From: Mycoplasmataceae bacterium
GTDB lineage: Bacteria; Bacillota_I; Bacilli_A; Mycoplasmatales; Mycoplasmoidaceae
DNA length: 38,968 bases
Reading direction: 5' to 3'
Assembly: GCA_031258945.1 (NCBI GenBank)
Contig: JAIRME010000011.1
Location: 1-38,968 of the forward strand
In this document: in pieces, positions 1 to 9,772 of the stretch
Numbering within the stretch: position 1 is the first letter of the stretch
Layout of the letters: the number at the start of each line of letters is the position of its first letter
Notes under the pieces: model-generated
The model's database searches: none
Told to the model about the DNA's origin: nothing
Seen by the model: only the letters and a program-made list of their open reading frames with translations
Program-made: the position numbers and the translations under genes

Positions 1-1280
1 CCAACAATAACTAAATTGATAATAATAGCTGCTTGAAAATAATCTCGATAATTTTGTTCACCTAATGGTCCTTTTTTTAACCAAGTAGTAAAAAAAGAGG
101 AACTAGTAATCCCCACAGACATAACCGATTGATAAATAGCCATGGGAGAAGTTTTTTTATTGTTAAAACTTTTTTGTAAAATTAACCCTAGAATTAAATT
201 ATAAATCACTCCATAACTAAAACCATTTAGTACATGAATAGCTAAATATCCATAAGGATTTAATACATATATGCCTGCGACTTCGTAAATTATTCAAATC
301 CCACAACCTAAAGTAAATGATCACATTTTGCCAATTCTATTTATTAAAACTAATCCTGTAATTAGGCCACCAAATAATTGACCAAAACTGAATAATAATG
401 ATAAATAACCTTCATAATTACCAGCGAGTTGAAAATTGATCGGATTATTAGGGTCTTTAGCATATCCTGCCAATACTTCAATATTGAGTTGAGCAATAGC
501 TCCTGAATTTGCTCATTTAATGAAAGCAATTAGAGAACCTAAAAAACAAATATAAATAAAATAAATTCATTCACTAGAGGTTTTTAATTGTTTTTTATAA
601 ATCTCATCTTTGTAAAGAAGATTCTTATTTTCTTTTACAAAATATGCAACCACAAAGGTAATAACAACTATTGCTAACCCTACTAATCATAAGTATTTGA
701 GAATATCAACATTATTTTTAAAATTATCACTGCCAATCGAAGAAAAAGTAGATTGAATAGCACTAGAGATAAAATCAGCTAATAGAGGAGGAATAGAAAG
801 CAACGAAACAGTTAAAAATTGTTTAGATTTACCATATTGTTCATTGAACATTAATTGATATGTACCAATCATACTGGCGCCAATTCCTACACCAAGTGAT
901 TGAATTACATTAGTAGCAGTAGAGGGGTAAATAATAATTGGTATATAAGTAATTAAACCAATTAGTAAAGCTAAATATATTATTGCTTTACGTGATTTCA
1001 TATGGTAGGTAAATCAATCTGCAAATATTCTTGTGAAGATTCCAATAAATCCATATGCAGCCATTGGTAATCATAATAGAGTTACCTTAGAATCAATTGC
1101 TTTTTCCATTACACCTGTGTATTGACGTAATAGCATTAATGGAATCCAAAATAAAGTGTAACAAATAAATAATAATTTATAGCCTTTTTGCTCGATTTTA
1201 ATAAAACGAATTACTAAAATAGCGGTAACTACGGCTAAAACGATGACAATAATATTAATGTAAACTGGTAAATAAGACAT
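1..1280 (-). CDS. Major facilitator superfamily transporter, 3' end cut by window edge
   Basis: A polytopic membrane protein of which about 426 residues are visible; it starts at ATG 1280 and runs off the left edge without a stop. TGA codons at 1071-1073 and 687-689 read as Trp and join otherwise separate pieces in one frame. The sequence is a chain of hydrophobic helices with short polar loops, including YLPVYINIIVIVLAVVTAIL at the N-terminus. A long, partly polar loop (NIEVLAGYAKDPNNPINF) lies about two thirds of the way along, before further helices. This fits a 12-helix MFS permease, probably of the proton- or solute-symporter type; no substrate motif was recognised. Its upstream neighbour on the same strand is a small membrane protein about 230 bases away. 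The family is fairly sure, the substrate unknown. Confidence 0.7.
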
Positions 1281-1510
1281 AACTAATAAAAGTTTGTATA
1301 ACTTCTTTCGTAGATGTAATTTATAACTAAAATATTTATTCTTATTGTAAATAAATTCTTAATATCTGGGTAAATTTGGTAACAAAGTCAGTGGTGATTA
1401 CTATTTTTATGGTTTATAACTGCATATCTCTAACAAATTTTTAAAAAGGGGGGGGAAGAAAAAAACATCAATTTTCATTCAAAATAATAGATGCAAAATA
1501 GAAACAGAAA
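1281..1510. other. Intergenic region with a G8 tract
   Basis: AT-rich spacer between two minus-strand genes. It must hold the promoter of the MFS gene, but no convincing -35/-10 pair stands out; TTATAC lies on the minus strand about 15 bases before the start codon. The only striking element is a run of eight G (1448-1455) in a purine-rich context. An imperfect inverted repeat (AAATTTGGTA near 1372 and TAACAAATTT near 1433) is too loose to call a terminator. No ORF or RNA gene was seen. Confidence 0.5.
1448..1455. repeat. G8 homopolymer tract followed by AAGA
   Basis: Eight consecutive G residues in very AT-rich DNA, flanked by A5 upstream and AAGAAAAAAA downstream. The same G8-AAGA string occurs at 31301-31312 in the phosphate operon. 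Such tracts are prone to slippage, but this one is intergenic and about 170 bases from the nearest start codon. Confidence 0.6.
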
Positions 1511-1981
1511 TTAATGTTTGCTTTTTTTGGATTTGGTTGATTTTTCTTTTTTTCTATTTTTATTGCGTGCAACAAGCATTAAAATGCCACTAACTGTTCC
1601 TCATGGGAAAGCAATTATTTGAAATATAGATGATGTTAATGAATACAAACCTGTAAGTTGTGTTCGTTTAACATAAGCTAAACCAATTCAGTTTACTGTA
1701 CATGCATAAATCGACCAAGCAATTAAACAAATGCTTAAAATACAGAGAAACATTCAAGTACCATTAGCTATACTATCTGCAACTGCATAAGACAAACTAG
1801 AATCATTTTTTAATAAATTTTCCCGAATAGTATTCACGATTGAATCGTGATTAATAAAAATTGTACAACACCCTCAAATACTCAAAGCAAAAGTGATGAT
1901 GGCAAATATACCGCCTAAAATGGAAAATACATAAGCTGTAGTAATTAAACCTTCATATTTATTATTGGTTTTTACTTTCAT
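1511..1981 (-). CDS. Small three-helix membrane protein, unknown function
   Basis: A 156-residue protein that is visible only when TGA is read as Trp (four such codons). It starts at ATG 1981 and stops at TAA 1511. Three hydrophobic segments are seen at about residues 14-42, 73-97 and 112-141, followed by a short strongly basic tail rich in Lys and Ser (KKEKSTKSKKSKH). Cysteines cluster in the first two helices (WGCC, FLCILSIC). It is divergent from the acyl-ligase operon with only 45 bases between start codons, so the two may share a control region. A TAAAAT box nine bases before the ATG is a possible -10. No family was recognised with confidence. Confidence 0.75.
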
Positions 1982-2026
1982 ACTTGAATTATTTTAAACT
2001 ATTAATGTTAGAATTATTGATAATTT

Positions 2027-3943
2027 ATGGTCAATTATAAAAAAACCAAAAAATTAGTTAAAGTAATTTTAAATGAATTAAATCAACAACCGTCTACTTT
2101 AGAAGCTTTGAAACAAATTACTTTAAAATATTTCGCAAAAAATATTTTTACAGTATATGAACTTAATAATCAAATAAAAACAGTAACTTATGAGCAAATG
2201 TTTGAACAAGCCAATATTGTACGAAATAATCTTTTGGTTAAGTATTCTCACGAAAGTGGGGTAATTGTGTTGCAAATGGATAATTCGCCTAACTGATATA
2301 TTGCATTTTGAGGAATTGTTTCAGCAGGATTTAAACCAATTTTAGTTGATCCTAAAATCAACATATTAAATCAAATTTTACAAAATCTTAATATCATCAC
2401 TACTATAACCGATAGTAATATTCAAGATTTTTTGTTGAACAAAAATAATCAACCAACAATATCTTATGCCGAAGAAATTGCTTTTTTGTCTTCAGGAACA
2501 ACTGGTACCCCTAAAATTATTTCTTATAATGCATCCTCTCTAAAGGCACAAATTGGAGTTGCTTCCAATATTTTAAAAAAAAATAAAACTATCCGATTAG
2601 GTAATAAATTAACAGATGCTAATAAAATAAGAATATTAGCTTTCTTACCATTTTTTCATATCTTTGGATTTATGGTGATTGTTGTTTGGTTTAGTTTTTT
2701 TGGACGTACCATTATTTTTTTAAAGAGTTTATCCAGTAAGGATATTCAATTAATTTGCCAAAAATATCATGTAACACATTTTTTTGCTGTTCCCCTAGTA
2801 TGGGAAAATATTGTTAATGCTATATTTAATGAAGCAAAGAAACTAAATAAAATGCATCAATTGCAAAAAGCAATCAAATTAAGTAATTTTCTACAAAACA
2901 TTTCTCCAACAATCGGAATAAAAATAGCACGTTCTTTCTTGTTTGGAAAAGTGCGGAAAAGAGTATTGGGGAATAGTTTACAATTTTGTATTTCGGGCGG
3001 AGCACAAATTAATAAAAAATATTTGCAATGTTTAAATGGAATTGGCTATTCTATTCACAATGGATACGGTTTGACGGAAAGTGGAATAGTGTCTGTTGAG
3101 TTGTCTAAATATGCGAGATATCGTAATCGTGAGACTGTTGGCAAACCTTTTAACATCGTACAATGAAAAATCACTCCGCAAAATGAATTACAAATCAAGG
3201 GTCCTTTGCTTTTTCAAAGCACATTATTACACGGTAAATTAATAATCAATAATCAAAATGAATGGTATTCTACTAATGATATTATTAAAATAAAAAAGAA
3301 GCGTATACAAGTTGTGGGTAGGCTAGACGATGCAATTATTGGTGGAGATGGTGAAAATGTTCACCCTGAAGAGCTAGAAAATTTAATAAATATTGATAAT
3401 AGATATACTTGTGGAATTTTAGGAATTAAACAACGCTCCGGTTGTCATCAAATTAATTTATTAGTTTATTTCAAAGAACATTTACCATCTACAGAACAAT
3501 TAAATTTAATTGAAAAAATTCACAAAATAGTTGAAACTATTCCAATCTATAAAAGACCAATTAAGTTTTATGCTACGGATCAATTGCCTCTGACTAACTT
3601 GGGTAAAGTAAAACATAAACAATTATTATTAATGTATCAAAACCATGAATTAAAATTGGTACCGTTGACTAAAAATATCGAAAGCGATTTAGAAATTATT
3701 AAAAATGATTATGTTAAAAAATTGTTGGATGATGTACGTCAATGCTTTGCCAAAATATTTAATGTAAATGTAAACACAATTTATGACAACACTAATTTCA
3801 TGACTGACTTGGGTGGCAGTAGCATAGATTATTATGGCTTATTAAATGAGATTACTCAAATTAGTAAAAAAGAAATTAAGTTGGTGGGTAATAAAGCTTT
3901 ATTAACCCCATTAGATTTTGTTATTTATATTCTGAATAATTAG
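2027..3943 (+). CDS. Acyl-AMP ligase with C-terminal acyl-carrier domain
   Basis: A 638-residue fusion, continuous when TGA is read as Trp (2294, 2312, 3164). Residues 1 to about 520 form an ANL-superfamily adenylating enzyme. It has the P-loop SSGTTGTPK (155-163), the NGYGLTESG motif, a WYSTND segment near 413, GRLDDAIIGG (431-440), and NLGKVKHK near the end of the domain, which carries the expected catalytic lysine. Residues of about 560-638 form a carrier domain with DLGGSSIDY, in which Ser599 aligns with the phosphopantetheine serine of ACP. The enzyme would activate a carboxylic acid as the adenylate and load it onto its own carrier. The fatty-acid substrate is inferred from the two PlsC-type neighbours. 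It is the first gene of an eight-gene operon. The start is ATG 2027, with no Shine-Dalgarno. Confidence 0.88.
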
Positions 3944-3958
3944 GTTATTATTAAAGTC

Positions 3959-5374
3959 ATGAATAAACTTGGCAAACGTCGTGAACCACTATTTGCTTTA
4001 GCTGCGTTGGGTCCAAATTTTTTAAACTTATTTTTTACGATTTATATTCAAAATGCTTTATTAGGTAAACTAAATGTCGGTTTTGATCCAAATGATACTT
4101 CACGTGTGATTGTTTCTATTAGCATTTTCACAGTTTTATTCACTATTACTAAAGTAGTAGATGCTTTATTAAATATTCCAATGGCTCATTTATCAGACCG
4201 CACCAAAAGCAGATGAGGACGACGTCGACCATGTATTTTACTTGGAATGGTAGGGTTAATTTTGACCTATTTGGCTTTATGTAATCCAATTTCTTTAGCT
4301 GAAGGTAGTATATCTAATGTCGTTTATTTCTTTTTTATTCTGTTGATTTATTTTACAAGTTATTGTTTGTGTCTTGAATCGTTTTATGCATCATTCCCTG
4401 AAATTACTTATGATGTACAGGCTAGAATTAGGTTGACTAATTGAAAAGCTTTTTATGACACAATTAGTTATTCAATCGGTTATGCATTACTACCAGTTAT
4501 TTTAGGCTTTTTAACAGGTGTGAGTATGCGCTGAATCGGTATGAGCATTACTCCGTTGATGTTAACAATGCTAATTCCGTTGTTTCTAATTAAAGAACCA
4601 GCATCATACATTATTTCTTATCAAAATCATAAAAAGACCAAAATAAATTCTAAGCAGGTGCAAGAAAATGAAAATGTTGGTTTTTGAGAATCAATTAAGA
4701 TTACTTTGGGTAATCGTCCTTTTTTGGTTTGAGTTTTGATTTTTGCATTGTTTTATTTTGGTCTAGATTTATTTTTGCAATCACAAATACCGTTAGCACA
4801 ACAATCGATGGGTTTGAATAGTTGGCAAACAACGGTGATTAATACAGCCTCTTTTGCCCCTATACCTTTAATGTTATTTATTAATAAAAAAATTATGAAT
4901 AAATGAGGTTTTAAAGTTTCCTTTATGTTAGCTATTTTGTCATTTATCATTGCAATGTCAACATTTATGATAGCCTATAAAAATTGGATTAACTCACAAT
5001 ACATAATTTTAATAGTTGCTGCCATAGGTTCAAGTATCGGTAGTTTTGGTTTAACTACTTTTTTCTCTGCACCATATTTAATTCCTTCACAAATGGCAAA
5101 AGAACAGACTGATAAAAACAATAAAGCTAATCAAGCTATGTTTTTTGGCATACAAGGTATCGTGGTAGCCTTATCGAATGCTTTAAATGAACCAGTGTGA
5201 ATTAATGTATCTCAAATTGGCGGGAAAGAACATCCAGAATATGGCCCACATATTACTACATATATTGTAATTGGTATTTGTACACTGGCATTAATTGCGG
5301 CTTGCTTTATGCCAAAACATTTTAAATATATAGGTAAAAAAAGTGCGATAGATACTTATGCAGAAACTAAATAA
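3959..5374 (+). CDS. GPH-family (MFS_2) cation symporter-like transporter
   Basis: A 471-residue integral membrane protein with about 12 hydrophobic segments, in one frame with many TGA-Trp codons. The cytosolic loop between helices 2 and 3 reads HLSDRTKSRWGRRRP, which matches the D-x-(S/T)-x-x-(K/R)WGRRRP signature of the glycoside-pentoside-hexuronide (GPH) family. That family includes bacterial sugar symporters, and the same MFS_2 fold is used by the animal lysophospholipid carrier MFSD2A. The gene starts 15 bases after the ligase-carrier gene, and its end overlaps the first acyltransferase by 17 bases, so it belongs to the operon. In this context a lysolipid, fatty acid or glycolipid precursor is as plausible as a sugar. 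The family is strong, the substrate is open. Confidence 0.82.
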
Positions 5375-6026
5375 TGTTTATCACGAGAAATGATATCGAA
5401 ATTTATTCCGTTGATTTATGAAAATAACTGGTTGATTCCCTTCGTGAATTCTTTTCAAACCAAAATATTATTATGAAAATAGAAAAATTCAAAAACGTTG
5501 AATTAAAGATAATGCAATTATTGCTAGCAATCATCGCACTACTTTAGATCCGTTTTTATTAATGTTTGTTTTCACAACTCGTTATTTACATTGCATTGTG
5601 GGTGAATTTATTTATGAAAACATTCCCTTTGTAGGTACGATACTTGATTTATTTGGTTCTATTAAAGTAGAACGCTTTACTGCGAATCCTGATTATTTAA
5701 ACGTTTGTAACAACATTCTAAGCAGTGGAGGTATCATTCAAATCTATCCAGAGAGTCATTTGCCTAAACCTAATCAAACAGAGTTATCTCCTTTTAAATC
5801 ATCGGTAATTTTAATGTCTATCCAAACGCGTTCTCCCATTATCCCTATTTACCATTGTGGCAATTATGGTTTATTCAAACGCGAAAAAATCGTTATTGGT
5901 GTACCGATGCACTTATATGAAAATTGTCAACAAATTAATCCAACTGTGGAAAAATTAAAAAAATTCACTAAAATCTTAGAAGACAAAATTAATCAATTAA
6001 AGTTGATGGTGTCACATGATAGATAG
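5358..6026 (+). CDS. PlsC-type 1-acylglycerol-3-phosphate acyltransferase-like protein
   Basis: A 222-residue acyltransferase of the LPLAT/PlsC superfamily. Block I is SNHRTTLDPF, with the catalytic dyad His59 and Asp64 in the NHX4D pattern. Block II is GSIKVERF, with an arginine expected to bind acceptor phosphate (Arg106). Block III is IYPESH (129-134) in place of the usual FPEG. ATG 5358 lies inside the end of the transporter gene and gives the typical N-terminus MQKLNNVYHEKWYRNLFRWF, with aromatic and basic residues. Later ATGs (5418, 5562) would cut off this region or the catalytic block. The enzyme should transfer an acyl chain from a carrier or CoA donor to a lysolipid at the membrane. 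The acceptor is unknown. Confidence 0.85.
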
Positions 6027-6660
6027 GAAAAATAAGCGTTTTTATTGATTACTACACTTATGTAAGGTTTTAGCATGGCCATCATGATGAATTATTTATC
6101 ATCGTAGATATCATTACATGCCTAATGCTTTTAGGCGTGCCAAAATTAAAGGACCAGGTATTGTGATTTGTAATCATAATCACTGAATTGAACCACCGTT
6201 AATTGCTTATACATTTCCCTTTCGTACAATCGTTTTTATTATTTCTAATGTCCTGTCAACAAATTGATTTGGAAAATGGTTTTTCAATCAAATTGGCACA
6301 GTTGTTATTAATAAAAAAGAATTTGAATGAAATAATTTTAAAAAAATTATTACAATGTTGAAACAGGGAAAATTAGTGTTAATCTTTCCGGAAGGAATTA
6401 TGAATAAAAGCGAACAATTAGTCGATTTTAAAGAAGGTTTGGTAACAATTGCTCATTTAGCTAATGTTCCAATTTATCCTATTTATATCGCTAATAAACA
6501 TAAACCGTTACGTCTCCAACATATCATGTTAGGAGAGACAATTAATTTGAACCAAAAATATCAACAACTTAACACACAAACATGTAGTGCCATGACTAAA
6601 TTATTATGAGAATATATTAATATTATGAAACATCAATTGGAAAGTGAACTACATAGATAA
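6016..6660 (+). CDS. Second PlsC-type acyltransferase, variant HX4E block
   Basis: A 214-residue member of the LPLAT/PlsC superfamily. The start ATG 6016 overlaps the end of the previous acyltransferase by 11 bases, indicating translational coupling. Block I reads CNHNHWIEP, so the dyad is His54 and Glu59 instead of the usual His and Asp. Block III is a canonical FPEG (124-127). The arginine normally present in block II is missing (IGTVVINK). An aromatic N-terminal segment (FYWLLHLCKVLAWPSWWIIY) is probably membrane-associated. Two adjacent acyltransferases with different signatures suggest different positions or acceptors, as with PlsB/PlsY and PlsC roles. Whether the Glu variant is catalytically competent is untested. 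Confidence 0.82.
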
Positions 6661-6662
6661 CA

Positions 6663-8156
6663 ATGGGAATCTCTAAACTAGGTTATCGAAAATATTGAAC
6701 TGAACCAATGCCACAAAGTGAAATAGATTGATTGGAAGCTAATGGACACATCAATACCATTAATCAATTGTTAAATTTTATTGATAAATATGGTAAGAAA
6801 ATTGCTATTAGTAGTGTTCAAATACAGAAAACATATCACGAATTATTACAAGATGTTGGGAAAGCCAGAAATTATTTATCAAAAAATGGAATTAAAAAAG
6901 GGAATTTGGTAGGAGTGCAAATGGACAATGAATATCTATTTATTGTAATATTTTTGGCAATAACTACTATTGGTGCTATAGCTAATGTTTTTCCGGTACA
7001 AATGCCTAATCAATTAGTAAAAAATATTTATCAAAAACATAAACTTAAATTGTTAATTTATAGTAAACGATTAGCAGAAACGTATACTAATTTTGCTTTA
7101 AATATTATTTCAGCTAACGATGTAACTGACATTCAACCCACTCTATCAGTTGAGGTTCAGGCAAATGACTTGGCGGCATTATATTTTACTGGTGGCACGA
7201 TAGGGAAACCTAAAGCAGTTATGTTAACACATAAAAATTTGATGCGTGGGATGACAAACGGAGCATATGGCTTTAGTAAAATTCTGCATCTTAAATATTT
7301 AACGATTATTCCATTTTTTCATGTATTTGGTTTGGTACGAAGTATGTTAACTCCTTTATACACGGGAAGCGAAAATTACCTTTGCACAGATTTTAATAGT
7401 TTTTTGCCAAATTTAAAGATTACTAATCCTAATTTAATATGCATTACTCCAGCAATGTTGGAGATGGTTTGTTTTTTTGGACAACAAGATATGAACTTAA
7501 TAGGTAATAATTTAAAAACGATCGTAGTCGGGGGAGCTAATGTTCCGTCAAATTTGCTTTCACAAGCAAATACATTGGGTATTTATACGTGTCAAGGATA
7601 TGGGTTAACTGAAACAGCTAATTTAGTTTCTGGCAATCGTTTTCCAAAGAAAAATCCCAATTCGGTTGGTGAAATATTTGACTTTCAAGAGATTAAAATA
7701 GTTAACCGAGAATTATGAATTAGCGGTGAAAATATTTCCCCTGGGTACTTCCAAGATACATTATCTAATATATTATCCTTTGAAAAAAAATGATTTAAAA
7801 CCGGTGATTTAGTATCCTATAAAAATAATCAACTTTATATCATCGGTCGTCTAAAAAATTTAATTATTTTGAAAAGTGGAGAAAAATTTTCTCCCGAGGA
7901 AATTGAATCTAAAATGAATAATTTTTCATTAATAAAAGATAGCTTAGTTTATTTGAAGAATGATCAAATCATTCTTGAAGTTTATCCGCGTGATGTCAAA
8001 AATATTATGAGCACACAAATACGCGACTACAAAATTAAAATGTTTTTTCAAAAAATAAATAACAGTTTACCCACATTTATGAATGTGAATGAATTAATCA
8101 TTCGTACACATGATTTCGAGCGATCACCGGCAATGAAAGTATTGCGCATACAATAA
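6663..8156 (+). CDS. Second acyl-AMP ligase (ANL superfamily), stand-alone
   Basis: A 497-residue adenylate-forming enzyme without a fused carrier. It carries TGGTIGKPK (176-184) as P-loop, GYGLTETA, WFKTGD, IIGRLKNLI followed by GEKFSPEEIE, and a C-terminal SPAMKVLR whose lysine fits the catalytic A10 position. Family members make acyl-AMP and pass the acyl group to CoA or to a carrier protein. It starts at ATG 6663, two bases after the second acyltransferase, and is followed 32 bases later by a free carrier protein, its likely partner. That makes it a probable acyl-ACP synthetase, reminiscent of the ligase half of Aas. Substrate chain length cannot be read from the sequence. Confidence 0.87.
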
Positions 8157-8188
8157 TTTTGTAATATATTTAGCTAGCACATAACACT

Positions 8189-8440
8189 ATGATAGAGGAA
8201 TTGGTTAAGATATTCAAAAAGGTAATGCCTGATAATAGAATGAACTATGGAATAATTAATGAAAATAGCAAATTATTCAATGATATTTGCCCCAATAGTA
8301 GTTCATTAATTATGGTTGCTTTTGCAATTGAAAAACAATATCATATTTCCTTACCTGGTTATTTGGAGATTCGTAAAGCTACAGTAGGAGATATCATTAA
8401 AATAATTCGGATAGAATTGTCCAAACAAAAAGATGCTTAA
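8189..8440 (+). CDS. Acyl carrier protein-like, atypical NSS site
   Basis: An 83-residue protein of carrier-protein size and helical pattern. Aligned by eye with E. coli ACP, DICPNS (32-37) matches DLGADS, and the following helix SLIMVAFAIEKQY matches helix II. Ser37 is therefore the expected phosphopantetheine site, but the invariant DSL is NSS here. Unlike classical ACP it is not strongly acidic and ends in a basic helix. It sits between an acyl-AMP ligase and an Sfp-type transferase and overlaps the latter by eight bases. The odd site may make it a dedicated carrier recognised by the neighbouring transferase and not by AcpS. An inactive carrier fold is the alternative. Confidence 0.75.
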   Translation: MIEELVKIFKKVMPDNRMNYGIINENSKLFNDICPNSSSLIMVAFAIEKQYHISLPGYLEIRKATVGDIIKIIRIELSKQKDA

Positions 8441-9035
8441 AATTTACATTGCTAAAATACCAACAAAAATTATTAAACGCAAGATACCCACTTCTCTTCT
8501 AAACGAGATTAACCAATACATGCATCCACAAGCGCGCCTACAAAAAAATGCTTCGTACTTGTTATTAAATATTGTTTTGAATACACATCACATATGAAAC
8601 AAGGATATTAGTGTTAACGAATATGGTAAACCTTCGTTAATTGGTAATCAAATCTATTTTAATTTATCCCATAGTGGTGAATACATAGTCTGTGCAGTTG
8701 CCAATAATCCAATTGGAGTTGATATCGAGTTTACTAATTCTCACATTAAAAGCATTTCTAGCGCCTTTCTAACAAAAAATGAAGTACAAACATACATTTC
8801 CTTATCTAATCAAAAACTAACGCAAATATGGGCAATAAAAGAAGCGATTGTTAAATTATTAGGTGTTGGATTGAGTAAAAAACTAAGCACTATATCGCTT
8901 GCATCTTTAAAAATTAACAATAAACGTTTGTACACGTTTAAGAAAACATTTCGTGCCTACCATCACTTGCAATTTGCTCTCGCTAGTTATGTTCAACTTC
9001 CCAAGAAAATTAACCTTATAAAAGTAAAACTATAA
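8433..9035 (+). CDS. Sfp-type 4'-phosphopantetheinyl transferase
   Basis: A 200-residue protein, intact when one TGA is read as Trp. It shows the Sfp/Gsp/HetI signatures in order: YGKP (64-67), FNLSHSG (77-82), GVDIE with metal-binding Asp97 and Glu99, and WAIKEAIVKLLG (133-144) with Glu137. The enzyme moves the phosphopantetheine arm of CoA onto a carrier serine. It is the last gene of the operon, and its ATG overlaps the carrier gene's stop region. The operon encodes two carrier domains, its obvious substrates. Mollicutes usually rely on the small AcpS-type enzyme, so a dedicated Sfp-type one is notable. Family identification is strong; carrier specificity is inferred from context. Confidence 0.9.
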
Positions 9036-9046
9036 AAGCAACATAG

Positions 9047-9766
9047 TTATACTTTTAAAATTTTGTTTTGATTATTGTAAATTAAAAAATATGCAACATC
9101 GTTAATAATAAGATCAATTAATTTACCAACATCGGTAATATTTTTATTCCAGTCTGTATTGTTTTGTTTGCTATGAAAAATAGAATCACTAACCACTTTG
9201 ATAATAGCGCATGAAATTTTATTTTTTGAGCAAGTTTGAATAACAGCAGCGCTTTCCATATCAACTGCTACTGCTTTTTCATCAAAATTAAATTTATTGA
9301 TATTTTTTTGATTGATAAATGTATCACCACTTACTAACTTTCCGTGTGAAAGTGAATTAGGGTATAACTTGATAATATCTAATATTTTTTCATTTAATTC
9401 TCTAGTTGTTAGAAAATCAATTGGTTGTTTAGGAACTTGATTTAACCCATAACCAAAAGCAGTAACATCTACATCATAATAACCAACAATGTTAGGAATA
9501 ACGATATCATTAACTTTTAAGTTCGCTACCAAACTACCACAGGAACCTACATTAATGACAATGTTAGTTTTAAAACAATCAATTAAAATTTGGGTTGCCG
9601 TTGCGGCGTTAACTTTACCGACCCCACTATATATTAAACAAGCATAATCATCAAGAAATTTGAGAATGTAAACTTCATGATTATTGACTACACTAGTATG
9701 AACATAAGTCATTTTTTTAAGTAAAGTTGGCGTTTCACTAGACAATGCTATAACAAAACCGATCAT
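9047..9766 (-). CDS. mtnN: 5'-methylthioadenosine/S-adenosylhomocysteine nucleosidase
   Basis: A 239-residue nucleoside phosphorylase-fold enzyme that splits MTA or SAH into adenine and thioribose derivatives, clearing by-products of SAM use. Diagnostic segments are the start MIGFVIALSSE, YSGVGKVNAA, NVGSCGSL, SGDTFI, and AVDMESAAV, whose glutamates contact the ribose. A C-terminal VVSDS contains the catalytic Asp that protonates adenine. No TGA is used. It starts six bases after the NadD-YqeK gene and is cotranscribed with it. Its stop lies 11 bases from the stop of the convergent transferase gene, and no terminator hairpin is visible between them. Confidence 0.93.
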   Translation of the reverse strand: MIGFVIALSSETPTLLKKMTYVHTSVVNNHEVYILKFLDDYACLIYSGVGKVNAATATQILIDCFKTNIVINVGSCGSLVANLKVNDIVIPNIVGYYDVDVTAFGYGLNQVPKQPIDFLTTRELNEKILDIIKLYPNSLSHGKLVSGDTFINQKNINKFNFDEKAVAVDMESAAVIQTCSKNKISCAIIKVVSDSIFHSKQNNTDWNKNITDVGKLIDLIINDVAYFLIYNNQNKILKV

Positions 9767-9772
9767 CGTTTA

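Noticed and set aside
1372-1442. Inverted repeat AAATTTGGTA / TAACAAATTT as a terminator
   Set aside because: Arms are about ten bases with a mismatch, the loop is near 50 bases, and no T-run follows in a sensible place.
2027-3943. Three separate short genes or a broken ligase pseudogene, as it appears with the standard code
   Set aside because: Every interruption is a TGA in one frame at positions where Trp fits. Reading code 4 gives a full-length enzyme with all motifs in order. The same holds for nearly all other genes in the window.
4753-4950. Minus-strand ORF inside the GPH transporter
   Set aside because: Antisense to a transmembrane region and without family motifs. Minus-strand ORFs at 11590, 12205, 13797, 14556, 25096, 28315, 28819, 30400, 31263 and 32416 were rejected for the same reason.
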